From assembly GCA_016709675.1 (NCBI GenBank), contig JADJMH010000016.1:62001-126000 (forward strand): a DNA stretch of 64,000 bases, written 5' to 3'. The stretch comes from Candidatus Accumulibacter proximus (GTDB taxonomy: Bacteria; Pseudomonadota; Gammaproteobacteria; Burkholderiales; Rhodocyclaceae). The notes beneath the pieces are model-generated. The model was not told the origin of the DNA, made no database searches, and saw only the letters and a program-made list of their open reading frames with translations. Positions within the stretch are counted from its first letter, which is position 1; each line of letters opens with the position of its first letter. Below are positions 1 through 9,029 of the stretch, piece by piece. The position numbers and the translations under genes were made by a program.

Positions 1-1
1 A

Positions 2-715
2 CTGTACGTCGAGATGATGGGCGGCTCGGGCAAGATCGTGGCCAAGGGCAAGCAACTGATCGCCCAGGGCAAATACCGCGAGGCCACGGAAATCCTGAAT
101 CGCCTGGTCTTCGCCGAACCGCGCAACCAGCCGGCCAAGGATCTGCTGGCGGATGCCTTCGAGCAACTCGGTTACCAGAAGGAGAGCCCGACCCTGCGCA
201 ACATCTACCTGCAAGGGGCTTATGAACTGCGCAACGGGCTGCCCGGCGGCAACCCGGTCAGGACGACCGGGCCCGACGTGATCCGCGCGATGTCCACCGA
301 GCAGTGGCTCGACTTCCTCGGCATCAGCATGGACCCAAGGAAGGCCGAGGGCATGCGTTTCACGATCAACCTGGTGACCCCCGACAACGGCGAAAAATAC
401 CTGATCGAGCTGAGCAACGCGACGCTGACCAACATCAAGGGCGAACAGGCGGCGAAGCCGGATCTGACGATCACGCTGAACCGCAGCGACCTCAACCAGG
501 TGATGATGGGCGCCAGCACCTTCGACGACCTGATCAAGGCCGGCAAGGCGAAGTTCGAGGGCGACCGCAAGCCATTCGACCAACTGCGCAGCCTGATGGT
601 GGTGTTCCATCCGAACTTCGAGATATTGCCGGGCACGGCCCCGAAAGTACCTTCAGCTGGCGGGAAGCCTTTCGAAGTGCCCGATCTGTTGCCGCCGAAC
701 TCGGCGGGCGACTAA
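2..715 (+). CDS. Alkyl sulfatase (SdsA1/BDS1 type), C-terminal part
   Basis: The reading frame is open at the window's left edge, so this is the 3' part of a larger gene. The first ~95 residues match the helical alkyl-sulfatase dimerisation domain (KIVAKGKQLIAQGKY, then EPRNQPAKDLLAD and a YELRNG segment). The remaining ~130 residues match the C-terminal SCP2-like domain (INLVTPDNGEKY, LSNATLTNIKGEQ, DLTITLNRSDLNQVMMG). In this family the missing N-terminal metallo-beta-lactamase fold binds two zinc ions and hydrolyses alkyl sulfates such as SDS, while the SCP2-like domain holds the hydrophobic chain. The TAA stop is at 713-715. Family assignment is strong; activity cannot be judged because the catalytic domain lies outside the window. 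Confidence 0.88.
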   Translation: MYVEMMGGSGKIVAKGKQLIAQGKYREATEILNRLVFAEPRNQPAKDLLADAFEQLGYQKESPTLRNIYLQGAYELRNGLPGGNPVRTTGPDVIRAMSTEQWLDFLGISMDPRKAEGMRFTINLVTPDNGEKYLIELSNATLTNIKGEQAAKPDLTITLNRSDLNQVMMGASTFDDLIKAGKAKFEGDRKPFDQLRSLMVVFHPNFEILPGTAPKVPSAGGKPFEVPDLLPPNSAGD

Positions 716-865
716 TCGCAACATAAGCACGGGTGGGTGCGGCGGGCGCAGTTTGTGGCCCGCCAATCGTCCCTGTACAGTGCAGTGCTTGACCGACCCG
801 CATCCCCTCCCATAATCCGCAAGTCGTCGGCTCTTGCCCCGTATCGCCCAAGAGGAGCTCAAATA

Positions 866-2488
866 ATGCATTCGATCCTGCGTGGCGTCGCCGCGCTATT
901 TGCTGCAGTGCTCCTGTTGTTGGCGGCACCGGCACGTGCCGCGGACCCTCCCACGTTCAACGCCGAGCAACTCGACCAGATGTTGGCGCCGATCGCGCTT
1001 TTTCCCGACGCGCTGCTGTCGCAGGTGCTGATGGCATCCACCTATCCGAAAGATGTTGCGGAAGCTGCCGGGTGGGCATTCGCCAACCGCAGCCTGAAGG
1101 GTGACGATGCAGTAAGAGCGGTGCAGGACAAGCCGTGGGACCCCAGCGTGCAGTCGCTGGTTGCCTTCCCGCAAGTGCTGGCGATGCTCGACGAAAAGCC
1201 CGAATGGGTTCAGGACCTTGGCGACGCTTTCCTGGCGCAACCGGAAGACGTCATGGATTCCGTGCAGTTGCTGCGCGCCAAGGCCAAGGGTGCCGGCAAC
1301 CTGAGCTCCAACGAGCAACAGATCGTGAGTTTTGAAGCCGGAGCGCCAGCGCGGCAAACAGTCGTCGCCACGGCGCCGTCCTCACCAACCCAGATCATCA
1401 CCATCGCACCGGCCAATCCGCAGGTCATTTTCGTGCCGATCTACAACCCGGTCCATGTCTTCGGCCCGTGGTGGCACCCGCTGTTTCCGCCGTTTTTCTT
1501 CCCGCCGCCAGTGCGCTGGGGATTCGGCTGGAGCCCCGTCAGCACCGCCATCTGGTGGGGCGTCGGCATTGGCGTGACGTACGCACTGTGGGGTGGCGTC
1601 GACTGGCGGCGGCGTAACGTCAATATCAACGTCAATCAGTGGAACAACATCAACGTCAACAACCGCATCAACTCCAATAACCGGAACGTGAACTGGAACC
1701 ACAACCCCGGCAACCGCCGCGGTGTTCCTTATCGCGACGCCAGTACGCGCGATCGCATGCAGGACAGGCTCGGCGATCGTGGCGGCCGCCAGGAGTATCG
1801 CGGCCGCGAGGATCAACGGGCGCAGGCAAGGGCTGCGCTGTCCGACCGCGTCGGCGCCGAGAATCTGGACCGCGAAGCACTACGCAACATCGACCGCAGC
1901 CAGATTCCGCAGCGGACACCGGGAGGCGACAGAACATCGGCGGGCGACCGCGCCGCCGCCATCGACCGCAGTCAGGCCCGCGACCGGGTCGGCAGCATCG
2001 ACCGCAGCCAGGTTCAGGAACGGGCCGGCAACATCGATCGAAGTCAGGTCCGCGACCGAGCCAGCAATATCGACCGCAGTCAAGTGCAGGACCGGGCAGG
2101 CAACATCGATCGGAGCCCGGCCCGTGACCGCGCCAACAATGTGAACCGCAGCCAGGTTCAGGACCGCGCTGGCAGCATCGAGCGCAGCAGGGTTCAGGAT
2201 CGCGCCAGCAACATTGACCGTAGCCAGGCACAGAACCGCAGCGAAAGCGCTGCTCGAACCAATCGCGACAATGCGCTGCGCGGCGCCAACGATGGTCGGC
2301 AGACCCAGCAACAGATCGACCGTGGCCGTGCAAGCCAGGCTGCCCAGCGGCACAATGCGCCGCAGCGCCAATCCAACGTTTCACGCCCTGCAGGCGGTGC
2401 TGCCGGCCAGCGGCACAACGCGCCGCAGCGGCAAGCCAACGTTTCGCGCCCCGCAGGTGGTGCCGCCGCCCAGCGGCGCAATCAATAA
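866..2488 (+). CDS. DUF3300 domain protein with C-terminal Arg/Gln/Asn-rich repeats
   Basis: I chose ATG 866 over the earlier in-frame start at 737 because AGAGGAG lies just upstream and it gives a clean signal peptide (MHSILRGVAALFAAVLLLLA...ARA). The mature N-terminus (LDQMLAPIALFPDALLSQVL and the following ~170 residues) is the DUF3300 domain, of unknown function. Next come Pro/Trp/Phe-rich segments and an Asn-rich stretch. From about residue 370 there are seven 12-residue repeats of the form DRAxxIDRSQVQ, then two 21-residue repeats starting QRHNAPQRQ. The tail is highly basic and probably disordered, which fits a periplasmic or surface protein that binds polymers, but no function is established. 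A DUF2950 gene follows 14 nt downstream, a pairing I have seen in other proteobacteria. Confidence 0.85.
   Translation: MHSILRGVAALFAAVLLLLAAPARAADPPTFNAEQLDQMLAPIALFPDALLSQVLMASTYPKDVAEAAGWAFANRSLKGDDAVRAVQDKPWDPSVQSLVAFPQVLAMLDEKPEWVQDLGDAFLAQPEDVMDSVQLLRAKAKGAGNLSSNEQQIVSFEAGAPARQTVVATAPSSPTQIITIAPANPQVIFVPIYNPVHVFGPWWHPLFPPFFFPPPVRWGFGWSPVSTAIWWGVGIGVTYALWGGVDWRRRNVNINVNQWNNINVNNRINSNNRNVNWNHNPGNRRGVPYRDASTRDRMQDRLGDRGGRQEYRGREDQRAQARAALSDRVGAENLDREALRNIDRSQIPQRTPGGDRTSAGDRAAAIDRSQARDRVGSIDRSQVQERAGNIDRSQVRDRASNIDRSQVQDRAGNIDRSPARDRANNVNRSQVQDRAGSIERSRVQDRASNIDRSQAQNRSESAARTNRDNALRGANDGRQTQQQIDRGRASQAAQRHNAPQRQSNVSRPAGGAAGQRHNAPQRQANVSRPAGGAAAQRRNQ
1982..2233 (+). repeat. Seven tandem 36-bp units inside the DUF3300 gene
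   Basis: Seven consecutive 36-bp units keep frame and encode 12-residue repeats of the type DRAGNIDRSQVQ. Units begin at 1982, 2018, 2054, 2090, 2126, 2162 and 2198. They differ by synonymous and conservative changes, and a degenerate copy precedes the array. This in-frame minisatellite could change length by slippage or recombination. Confidence 0.85.
2345..2470 (+). repeat. Two tandem 63-bp units at the 3' end of the DUF3300 gene
   Basis: Two near-identical 63-bp units (2345-2407 and 2408-2470) encode a 21-residue repeat beginning QRHNAPQRQ and ending in a PAGGAA tract. A partial third copy (QRRNQ) runs into the stop codon. Confidence 0.85.
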
Positions 2489-2502
2489 CGACGAGGCCGA
2501 CC

Positions 2503-3405
2503 ATGAAAGGTCCAATGATGAGCAATCGATGGTTGCAGGCCACAACCGCGCTGATCTGTGCGCTGGCAATGTCAGTCTCCTGTGCTGTCGCCGGTACGCC
2601 AAGGATTTTCGCCTCACCGGAAATTGCGGCGGAAGCCCTGGTGGATAGTCTCGCGCGCAATGACGATGCTGAAATGCGGGCGATTCTCGGCTCCGAGGAC
2701 GAGCGCCTGATGTCGCTCGATGACCTGGCGAGCGAGGATCGCCTGGCTTTTCTCGTTGCCTGGGCAAAAGGGCACCGCATCCTGCGCGACAGCGACACGC
2801 GAGCGCGCCTTGAAGTGAGCAGCGGCTGGACATTGCCGATACCGCTTGTGCGCAGCGGCAGTGGCTGGATCTTCGATACCCGGGCCGGAAGGGAAGAAAT
2901 GCGTACCCGCCGTATCGGGCGCAATGAACTGGCCGCGATACAAACCATGTACGCTTACGTCGATGCGCAACGGGAGTACGCCGCGCAGGACCGCAACGGT
3001 GACGGGGTCCTCGAATTTGCGCAAAAGATACTGAGTTCACCAGGCAAGCAGGACGGCCTTTCCTGGCCAACGGCCGCCGACGAGCCGGAGAGCCCGGCGG
3101 GTCCCTTGCTGGAGACGAAAGACCTGACGGAGGGCTATCATGGCTACCGGTTCAAGGTTCTCAAGGCCCAGGGAAAAGCAGCGCAGGGCGGCGCCCGCAA
3201 CTATGTCAACGGTGGACGCATGACCGAAGGTTTCGCGCTGGTCGGATGGCCAGCCCGCTACGGCGAGACCGGCTTGATGACCTTCATCGTCAACCAGGAC
3301 GGTACGGTTTACCAGAAGCATCTGGGCCCAAGGTCTGCCGCCATTGCTGGCGCAATGACGCGATTCGACCCCGACGGTTTATGGACGGCGCTGCCTGCGC
3401 CCTGA
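2503..3405 (+). CDS. DUF2950 family secreted protein
   Basis: 300 residues with an N-terminal signal peptide (hydrophobic core TTALICALAMSVSCAVAG). The body matches the DUF2950 family: an N-terminal helical region (FASPEIAAEALVDSLARND), a central WIFDTRAGREEM segment, RNGDGVLEFA, and the C-terminal signature with GYRFKVLKAQG, FALVGWPARYGETG and TFIVNQDGTVYQKHLG. ATG 2503 follows GACGAGG; internal ATGs at 2515 and 2518 are alternatives. It starts 14 nt after the DUF3300 gene, so the two are probably co-transcribed and may share an envelope role. The biochemical function is unknown. Confidence 0.85.
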   Translation: MKGPMMSNRWLQATTALICALAMSVSCAVAGTPRIFASPEIAAEALVDSLARNDDAEMRAILGSEDERLMSLDDLASEDRLAFLVAWAKGHRILRDSDTRARLEVSSGWTLPIPLVRSGSGWIFDTRAGREEMRTRRIGRNELAAIQTMYAYVDAQREYAAQDRNGDGVLEFAQKILSSPGKQDGLSWPTAADEPESPAGPLLETKDLTEGYHGYRFKVLKAQGKAAQGGARNYVNGGRMTEGFALVGWPARYGETGLMTFIVNQDGTVYQKHLGPRSAAIAGAMTRFDPDGLWTALPAP

Positions 3406-3425
3406 TCGACGGCCACGCCGGTTAG

Positions 3426-3446
3426 GCCGCTCGACATCTGAGCGGC
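3426..3446 (+). terminator. Hairpin after the DUF3300-DUF2950 pair
   Basis: A 7-bp perfect stem (GCCGCTC / GAGCGGC) with a 7-nt loop lies 20 nt after the DUF2950 stop. No T-run follows, so intrinsic termination is uncertain. Confidence 0.3.
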
Positions 3447-3581
3447 TCGTCGATCAAGTCTGAAGATCCGTCAGCGGTCACCGGCGCGCCAAATTCGCCG
3501 AGGCTGAAAATGTGCCAGGGTCGCGCTACGATCCCGACGGGTTATTCCTTCAGATGAACAGCTTCGACGTTTCCAGCGCGC

Positions 3582-4907
3582 TCAGAACTTCCAGTTGAAG
3601 TTCGCCGACATATAAAGAATGCCGATGTTGTCGTACGAACCGACCAGGTTGCCCCGACCGCCAGTATCAACCGGCAGCAGGGCCTGCTTGTTCACGTCAC
3701 CGGTACCGCCGTAGATGTATTCTGCGGCGAGACCCCAGCCGAAAGTCTTGTCGACCTGGTTCTGGCCGCCGATGCCGAAGCGCCAGCCCTGGTTGGTCGG
3801 CAGCATTGGCGATACGTTGCCTGACTGAAAGGCCGAATCATAGGCGATACCGAGATTCAGCCGCCATGGCTCGCTGATCCGGTATTGCGCGCCGACTGCG
3901 GCGTGCCAGGTGTCCTTGAACTTGAGATTGGTGGTGAGGCTGGTCGGATTGTTCGTGTCCTCCACGCCGACTTCGACATCGCCGAATTTCGACCACTGCT
4001 GCCAGCCGACGTTGCCGAGCAGCGCCAGTCGGTCGTTCACCGTATGAAACACACTGCCCATCACCTGTTGCGGTACCGTGATGCCCAGGTTGAGCGTAGC
4101 CCTGTTCAACCCCCGCGCATCAAGCAGCGCGGTCAGCACGGGCCCGGTGCCGCTGAACCGCGCTTGCGGCTCAAAATCGAGTTTGACCTGCGAGCTGTAG
4201 GTCAGGCCGAAACGGGTGTCGGGGGTCGCCTCGTACATCAGGCCGAGATTGCCGCCCCAGCCCCACGTGCCGTCACTCATGCTGAGCTTGCCGTCGTTGG
4301 CGCTGAAGAGGTTCTTTATTCCTGTCTCGTTTTTCAGATAGCCGTACATCGCATTGACGCTGGCGCCAAGCGAGAGCTTGTCAGTGACGCGAAAGGCGAT
4401 CGAAGGCAGCAGCGAAGCACCGATCAGGGTCGCTTGCTGAACGTAGTAGCGACCAGCCCAGTTGTCGTTATAGTCGAGCACCGAACCGAAAGTGCTGGTC
4501 GCGGCCAGGCCGAGTTTTAAATCGGGCGAGACGCTGTAGCTGAGGAACAGTCCGCCGCCAGGAAACCAGCCGTTGTCGCCAATGAATTTGCCGCTGCTGT
4601 TATTGCCGAGTGCGGGCGAGCTGGCGCCACTGTTGGAGAACTTCAGGTCGCTGTAGAGCAACTGTGTGCCGAGCTGAACCCGGGTGCCGTCAAGCCGGAC
4701 CATGCCCGCCGGATTGGTCAATACCGTGCTCGCATCCTGAGCGCGCGCGGCGTAGCCCGCGGCGGCGAGGCCTACGTCCTCGGTACCGACTTCATAAAGA
4801 ATTATGCCGCCGGCGATTGCCTTGCCGCTGGCGAGCGCGCCAACAGAGAGGGCCATGGCGGCAAGCACTGCCTGCTTTGCGCGCGTACGGGCGGGGAAGG
4901 TATTCAT
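3582..4907 (-). CDS. FadL/OmpP1-family outer membrane transporter
   Basis: 441 residues with a signal peptide ending in an AIAG-type site. The mature N-terminus is diagnostic for FadL/TodX/OmpP1 proteins: an EVGTEDVGLAAAGYAARAQD region followed by TVLTNPAGM, corresponding to the hatch of the 14-strand barrel. The body is Gly/aromatic-rich with alternating beta pattern and ends in NFNWKF, the terminal aromatic expected for BAM-dependent assembly. The family moves hydrophobic compounds (long-chain fatty acids, aromatics) across the outer membrane. The gene is transcribed alone, away from the 164-bp repeat at 4978. The substrate cannot be deduced. Confidence 0.9.
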   Translation of the reverse strand: MNTFPARTRAKQAVLAAMALSVGALASGKAIAGGIILYEVGTEDVGLAAAGYAARAQDASTVLTNPAGMVRLDGTRVQLGTQLLYSDLKFSNSGASSPALGNNSSGKFIGDNGWFPGGGLFLSYSVSPDLKLGLAATSTFGSVLDYNDNWAGRYYVQQATLIGASLLPSIAFRVTDKLSLGASVNAMYGYLKNETGIKNLFSANDGKLSMSDGTWGWGGNLGLMYEATPDTRFGLTYSSQVKLDFEPQARFSGTGPVLTALLDARGLNRATLNLGITVPQQVMGSVFHTVNDRLALLGNVGWQQWSKFGDVEVGVEDTNNPTSLTTNLKFKDTWHAAVGAQYRISEPWRLNLGIAYDSAFQSGNVSPMLPTNQGWRFGIGGQNQVDKTFGWGLAAEYIYGGTGDVNKQALLPVDTGGRGNLVGSYDNIGILYMSANFNWKF

Positions 4908-4977
4908 TGAAACCCCTTAGCTCAACTATCGTCGCCGACCAACAACAGAGGGTCGCTGGCCAGCACAAACCAAACCA

Positions 4978-5141
4978 AGGCGAATTCCAGGCATTGCAAT
5001 CCCAAACCGTCCAGGAGTTCCGTCATTTCCGCGTAAGCGGGAATCCAGTTCAGACTCTGTGTTACATCGGGCCGAATGCTGGATCCCGCTTTCGCGGGGA
5101 TGACGGCTGTCGTTTATCGGTATCTCAATCTCTGGAAATCG
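4978..5141. repeat. Dispersed ~165-bp repeat, copy A
   Basis: About 164 bp nearly identical to 9392-9556 in the same orientation (both begin AGGCGAATTCCA and end CTCTGGAAATCG). Each contains inverted-repeat arms built on the common bacterial motifs CGTCATTCCCGC and GCGGGAATCCAG, then CGCTTTCGCGGGGATGACGG. Copy A has a few substitutions (CGTCATTTCCGCG, GCGTAAGCGG). It lies between two genes, has no coding capacity, and resembles a small non-autonomous palindromic element (REP/MITE-like). Confidence 0.8.
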
Positions 5142-5165
5142 TCTAAAGACTCCGGGTACAATTTT

Positions 5166-6077
5166 TCAGAAGCGTCCAACGAAGGTTGCGCCGACGAGAG
5201 GCGCCGGGTCAAAGTCCTCCTCGCTCAGCTTGTGGCCGGACGAATTTTCAACGCGTAGCTTGCCGCCGGCCACAACGCCGCCATAGAGGTGCAGCGCCAT
5301 CTGGTCGGTAAAGTTGCGCGTCACGCGCACGAATACCGGCACGCCGCTCTCTTCGCCGACGCCGTTACGCGTCGGGCCGGTCTCGTTCAGGCGAAAGCGC
5401 AGCACCCGGTAGGCCACCCCGACACCGGCAGTCCAGCCACCGTCGAAGCGGTAGTCGAGCTCCAGGCCGGCCGGCCCTGTCGGGCCGCTGGGAAGAGGAT
5501 TGATCAGGCGCCAGCGGTCTCCAAAGCGCCAATCGACGACCAGGAACGGGAATACGCTGGTCTTCTCGATGCCGTCGAACACCCCGACGCCGAAGCCGAG
5601 ACGGTTGCCACCCTCGAAGCGCCTGGACCCGGAGAGCGTGGCGCCCCACGTCAGCGAATCGCCGGTGTCCGCCCCATTTTCCTTGAACCAGTCCACCGAT
5701 GGCACGACTCCTACGCTCCAGCCGTCTCCGACCTCGAACGATAGCGGTGCCGACACGCCGTAACGCTGAACAATGCCCCACGGCTCTACGCGGCCGAAAG
5801 CGCCGGAGTTGGAGAACGAATAGCCGAGATAGTCGTAGGTGAGGGTGACACCCGCGCGGTTGCCTCCACCGAGGTCTTTGGCCACCCCACCGCGCAGGAT
5901 CGCACCGCCAACGCTGAAATCACCGCCGCGGTCGAGGTCGGCGTTGCCCTGGTAGACTGGCGTGAGCGAAACGAACCCTTGCCAGTTACCCGCTTCAGTC
6001 CCTTGCACGGAACCCGCGACCGCCAGCAGCGTGGCAAGAACTGTCAGGGTCGGAACGCGCCAAAAACTTGAATTCAT
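5166..6077 (-). CDS. Outer-membrane beta-barrel protein of unknown function (DUF6268-like)
   Basis: 303 residues with a signal peptide (TLTVLATLLAVAGSVQG). The mature part is Gly/aromatic-rich with alternating hydrophobic pattern throughout, and it ends in FVGRF, a C-terminal Phe typical of outer-membrane barrels. The segment TPVYQGNADLDRGGDFSVGG and the later LTYDYLGYSFSNSGAF recur in the remnant at 22211-22397, showing that a paralogue once existed. The best guess is a DUF6268-like barrel; substrate and partners are unknown. It diverges from the CDF transporter gene across a 424-bp gap. Confidence 0.7.
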   Translation of the reverse strand: MNSSFWRVPTLTVLATLLAVAGSVQGTEAGNWQGFVSLTPVYQGNADLDRGGDFSVGGAILRGGVAKDLGGGNRAGVTLTYDYLGYSFSNSGAFGRVEPWGIVQRYGVSAPLSFEVGDGWSVGVVPSVDWFKENGADTGDSLTWGATLSGSRRFEGGNRLGFGVGVFDGIEKTSVFPFLVVDWRFGDRWRLINPLPSGPTGPAGLELDYRFDGGWTAGVGVAYRVLRFRLNETGPTRNGVGEESGVPVFVRVTRNFTDQMALHLYGGVVAGGKLRVENSSGHKLSEEDFDPAPLVGATFVGRF

Positions 6078-6501
6078 CCGGATCTCCGTCGGTAGGTGTC
6101 AGATGGCATCAATGATAGCGTTGACCAGCGTCCAAGCGAATGGAGAGTAACGACCGGCCGGCTTTGGCTGACGTTTCTGTGGTAGCGATGGGACAGAAGC
6201 GACCATCCTGTTTGGCACATCACCTGCGGCGTGTTGCTCGGCGCCTTCCCAAGCGGCGAACCCTGGAAATCGTTGTCGCAGGCGGTGGGGAAGGGTGGGG
6301 GCAGGGTGAGCGACGACGCCACCTCGCGGCAACCGTTCGCGACGGCCTCTGTGTGGGCGCCTGGAGTGAATGTCAACAATCCCTGGTGCCATTGGGTACT
6401 GACTCCGCTTGATTCTGCTATCCCGAATCGATTCCCTAAAGGAAGCCGGAACATTCAGCGGCTTGACGTACAATCCGCCAAACCGACCCTTTCTTCTGCT
6501 C
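6078..6501. other. Divergent intergenic region
   Basis: 424 bp between the start of the barrel gene (minus) and the CDF gene (plus). Promoters for both should lie here, but I see no convincing -35/-10 pair, hairpin or homology. Small open frames in it have no recognisable product. Confidence 0.4.
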
Positions 6502-7434
6502 ATGTATCGGAGACTTTCCAGGCAGCAGTCCAACGAGCTTGAGCAGCGCACGCTGCGAGTGTCGCTGTTCGTAATCATCGGCCTGGCGATTGTCGGCATT
6601 GGCTACGGTTTCTACATCGGCTCCGAGGCGGTCATGCTCGACGGCTTCTATGCGCTGACCAGCCTGGTCGGTTCAGGCCTATATCTGCTGGCCGCGCGGG
6701 TCGTCGAGAAACCGGCCGACCGGCGCTTCCAGTATGGCTACGCGCATATCGAACCGCTGGTCAACAGTTTCAACAACCTGATCCTGCTGGTCGTCCTGTT
6801 CTATGCCCTGTGCAACGGTCTCGAAGGCCTGCGTACAGGCGGTAACGAGGTCGACACGCTCAGTGTGGTGCTCTACGGCCTGGTCAGCGCTGTCGTCTGC
6901 GCCCTCGTCTGGATCTACGAGAAGCGCGTAGCCAATCGAACCGGCTCGCAACTGGTTCGCAACGATGCTCGCGAGTGGATGATCAGCCTGGGCTTCAGCC
7001 TCGTCACGCTGCTTGGATTCGCCATGGTCTGGGTGCTACCCGAACCCTATCGCGGGTGGTGGGCGCGCTACGCCGACAGCGGGGTAGTGGCACTGATGGC
7101 CTTGCTGCTGATTCCGCTGCCGGTGAAGATCCTGCACAGCAATCTGCGCGAGGTGTTGTTGATCACCCATCCCGATAATGAGATCGTGCAGCGCGTTGAA
7201 GCGGTGATGCAACAGATGCGGGCCGAACAAGATATCGTCGAGTACAGCTCCCACATTGCCAAGACCGGGCGCATCCATTTCATCGAGATCAACATAGTGG
7301 TCGGGCCCCACTTCAAGCCAGGCAGCGTTCCTGAACTCGACAAGCTGCGTGCGCGAATCTGGGCGGGAATTGGCTTGCCGCTCGAGCAGGCCTGGCTCAG
7401 CATCCTGTTTACAGCCGACCCGCGCTGGAGTTGA
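6502..7434 (+). CDS. Cation diffusion facilitator (CDF) family transporter
   Basis: About 310 residues from ATG 6502 (a TTG at 6409 would add 31 unconvincing residues). It shows the CDF layout: an N-terminal bundle (VSLFVIIGLAIVGIGYGFYI, AVMLDGFYALTSLVGSGLYL, a QYGYAHIEPL loop), further hydrophobic segments to about residue 230, and a cytoplasmic C-terminal domain (HIAKTGRIHFIEINIVVGP). Family members export Zn, Fe, Co or related divalent cations in exchange for protons. The usual DxxxD of the second membrane helix appears as D-G-F-Y-A, so one classic metal ligand looks replaced. Substrate specificity is therefore open. Confidence 0.82.
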   Translation: MYRRLSRQQSNELEQRTLRVSLFVIIGLAIVGIGYGFYIGSEAVMLDGFYALTSLVGSGLYLLAARVVEKPADRRFQYGYAHIEPLVNSFNNLILLVVLFYALCNGLEGLRTGGNEVDTLSVVLYGLVSAVVCALVWIYEKRVANRTGSQLVRNDAREWMISLGFSLVTLLGFAMVWVLPEPYRGWWARYADSGVVALMALLLIPLPVKILHSNLREVLLITHPDNEIVQRVEAVMQQMRAEQDIVEYSSHIAKTGRIHFIEINIVVGPHFKPGSVPELDKLRARIWAGIGLPLEQAWLSILFTADPRWS

Positions 7435-7582
7435 GGGTCCGCTCCTCGACGCGTACCAGCAGGGCCAAGGTGGACGTGGATTTTGTGCTCAACCAGACTC
7501 AGGATCAAGCCGTCAACAAGCCTTGTGGGACGCGGGTTGCCGCCATGCAAGACTGAATGACGCCGAAGGGTGCGCATGAACT

Positions 7583-7948
7583 TTAGTCCCTGCTCCTTGC
7601 CGGGATCTCGGGAGGTCTGCGCGAACGATGCTGCTGTCGCGCCTGGAAGGCTTCCTGGCACTCTGGCAGGTCGAGGGCGGCACGTTGCCGCTGCATCACC
7701 CCGTAGTCGTTCCAGTAGCGCTCGCACTCCTCCAGTGTCCGCGCGCGTACTCTTCGCGTCGGCGGCGGCAAAATGCATTCCGCAATCAACTGTTCCCGGA
7801 TGCCGGGCAGGACCGCGTCTCTTGCCGCCTCGCATTTCCGGTCGAGCTCGTCCAGTTGCTTCAAGGTTTGCCTGCTTTGTGCGAATGCGGGTTGCAGCGT
7901 TGCAGAAAGCACAAGGGCGACCAGCGTACAGAAGACCTTGTTGTTCAT
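7583..7948 (-). CDS. Small secreted protein, unknown function
   Basis: 121 residues starting MNNKVFCTLVALVLSATLQP, with a signal peptide likely cleaved after AFAQ. The mature protein is charged, with four cysteines in or near helical stretches (KCEAARD, AECILPP, LEECERYW, LPECQEAF) that could form disulfides in the periplasm. I do not recognise a family. AGGGAGCTGATCG precedes the ATG and supports this start. Confidence 0.6.
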   Translation of the reverse strand: MNNKVFCTLVALVLSATLQPAFAQSRQTLKQLDELDRKCEAARDAVLPGIREQLIAECILPPPTRRVRARTLEECERYWNDYGVMQRQRAALDLPECQEAFQARQQHRSRRPPEIPARSRD

Positions 7949-8171
7949 CGATCAGCTCCCTCATTGCTCTGCGGCTTGTTTGATCAACCAGTCGGTCTGT
8001 CGCTAGCGTACTCACCGGGGGCTTGCTATCTAGAATCGGCGGTTGACCGAGTCGATCCCGGCTGCGCTGGCGGATCTCGCCGAAACCAGGATCCGCTCAC
8101 GTGCTCACGTGGCCAACACCATTGATACCGCCGGAGCGATGCCCATGGCGCTGGCCTGACACGCCTTGTGG

Positions 8172-8393
8172 CTACCGTTGACTGCCCTTGATATTGCCGG
8201 CGACGCCGCCGGCAGCGGCGCCGATCGCCAAACCAGTCCAGGCGCTGCCCCCGGCGATGGAGGCGATGCCGGCTCCGGCGACCCCGCCAATGGCCGCGCC
8301 ACTCACTGTTCCCTGCTGTTGTGCGCTCATGTTCGTGCAGCCGATCACACTCGACACCGCCAGGATGGCCACCATCAAACGAACTCTTTTCAT
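8172..8393 (-). CDS. Small glycine-zipper lipoprotein
   Basis: 73 residues with a lipoprotein signal peptide (MKRVRLMVAILAVSSVIGC; lipidated Cys19). The rest is a glycine-zipper pair (GAAIGGVAGAGIASIAGG, then GLAIGAAAGGVAGN), like OsmB/YMGG-type envelope proteins. ACGGAGA lies 6 nt upstream of the ATG. It is probably an outer-membrane stress-type lipoprotein. It lies 12 nt downstream of the 8406-8789 gene on the same strand, suggesting co-transcription. Confidence 0.72.
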   Translation of the reverse strand: MKRVRLMVAILAVSSVIGCTNMSAQQQGTVSGAAIGGVAGAGIASIAGGSAWTGLAIGAAAGGVAGNIKGSQR

Positions 8394-8405
8394 TTCATGT
8401 CTCCG

Positions 8406-8789
8406 TTATTTGTATTTCTGAAGTCCTGGAACGATGACTTCGAACCAGATGGTTTCGAGGACCGGTCGCTGTAATTTGCCGGGATTCGCGGCGTACCATT
8501 TGTCGAGCGCTGCACTGACACTGTCAAGCGACTGGCCTTTCAAGCCCTTGGCAGTACGCGGGATAAGACTCTGACTATCGGGTGGCGGGTTCGCACCCTC
8601 ATAGGCCACTTCGACCTGGAGTGTATTGGCCACGCCAACGAGATAAGCCTTCTTCAACTCGGCCGACGACTTGCTCCACATTTCGCCGGTGACCAGGGGA
8701 ACTTCATCCGCCAGGACACTGGCCGAAGCCACAGACAACAACGCGCAAGCGCCGAACAGCGCCGCCCGAAAACCCTGTTTCATCACCAT
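8406..8789 (-). CDS. Small secreted protein, unknown function
   Basis: About 125-130 residues; start candidates are ATG 8801, 8789 and 8783, and GGAGAG placement favours 8789 or 8783. The signal peptide (KQGFRAALFGACALLSVASA) is followed by a mature domain that includes WSKSSAELKKAYLVGVANT and LDKWYAANPGKLQRPVLETI. The pattern (pre-domain, AYLVGV helix, P-rich loop, final helix with a W) recalls small periplasmic Rap1a/Tai-like proteins, but that similarity is weak. It probably shares a transcript with the glycine-zipper lipoprotein downstream. Confidence 0.55.
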   Translation of the reverse strand: MVMKQGFRAALFGACALLSVASASVLADEVPLVTGEMWSKSSAELKKAYLVGVANTLQVEVAYEGANPPPDSQSLIPRTAKGLKGQSLDSVSAALDKWYAANPGKLQRPVLETIWFEVIVPGLQKYK

Positions 8790-9029
8790 CGCACTCTCCA
8801 TGAAAAAACAAACGTCGAAGAAAAACAGCAGCGTTCGCTGAGACTGGTCGCAGTCGCCGGCGCACCTTGAAAACTACCACCTGCTGGACTCTCGGCTTGA
8901 TCACAGGTTGATAAAAGCAAACCCTGTTGGCAAAGTATCATTGCCCTCTTCAGACCTGTCAATGCCAGATTTTGCAGTCATGCAACACTCAGAAAGTAGC
9001 TAATCATGAAGCATCTTGACGGGAAAGCA

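Noticed and set aside
1982..2233. Tandem 36-bp repeats as a CRISPR-like array
   Set aside because: Units are contiguous, in frame and encode protein repeats; there are no spacers.
1668..2948. 426-codon minus-strand ORF
   Set aside because: Shadow of the repeat-rich DUF3300 and DUF2950 genes; composition mirrors their codons and no domain is visible.
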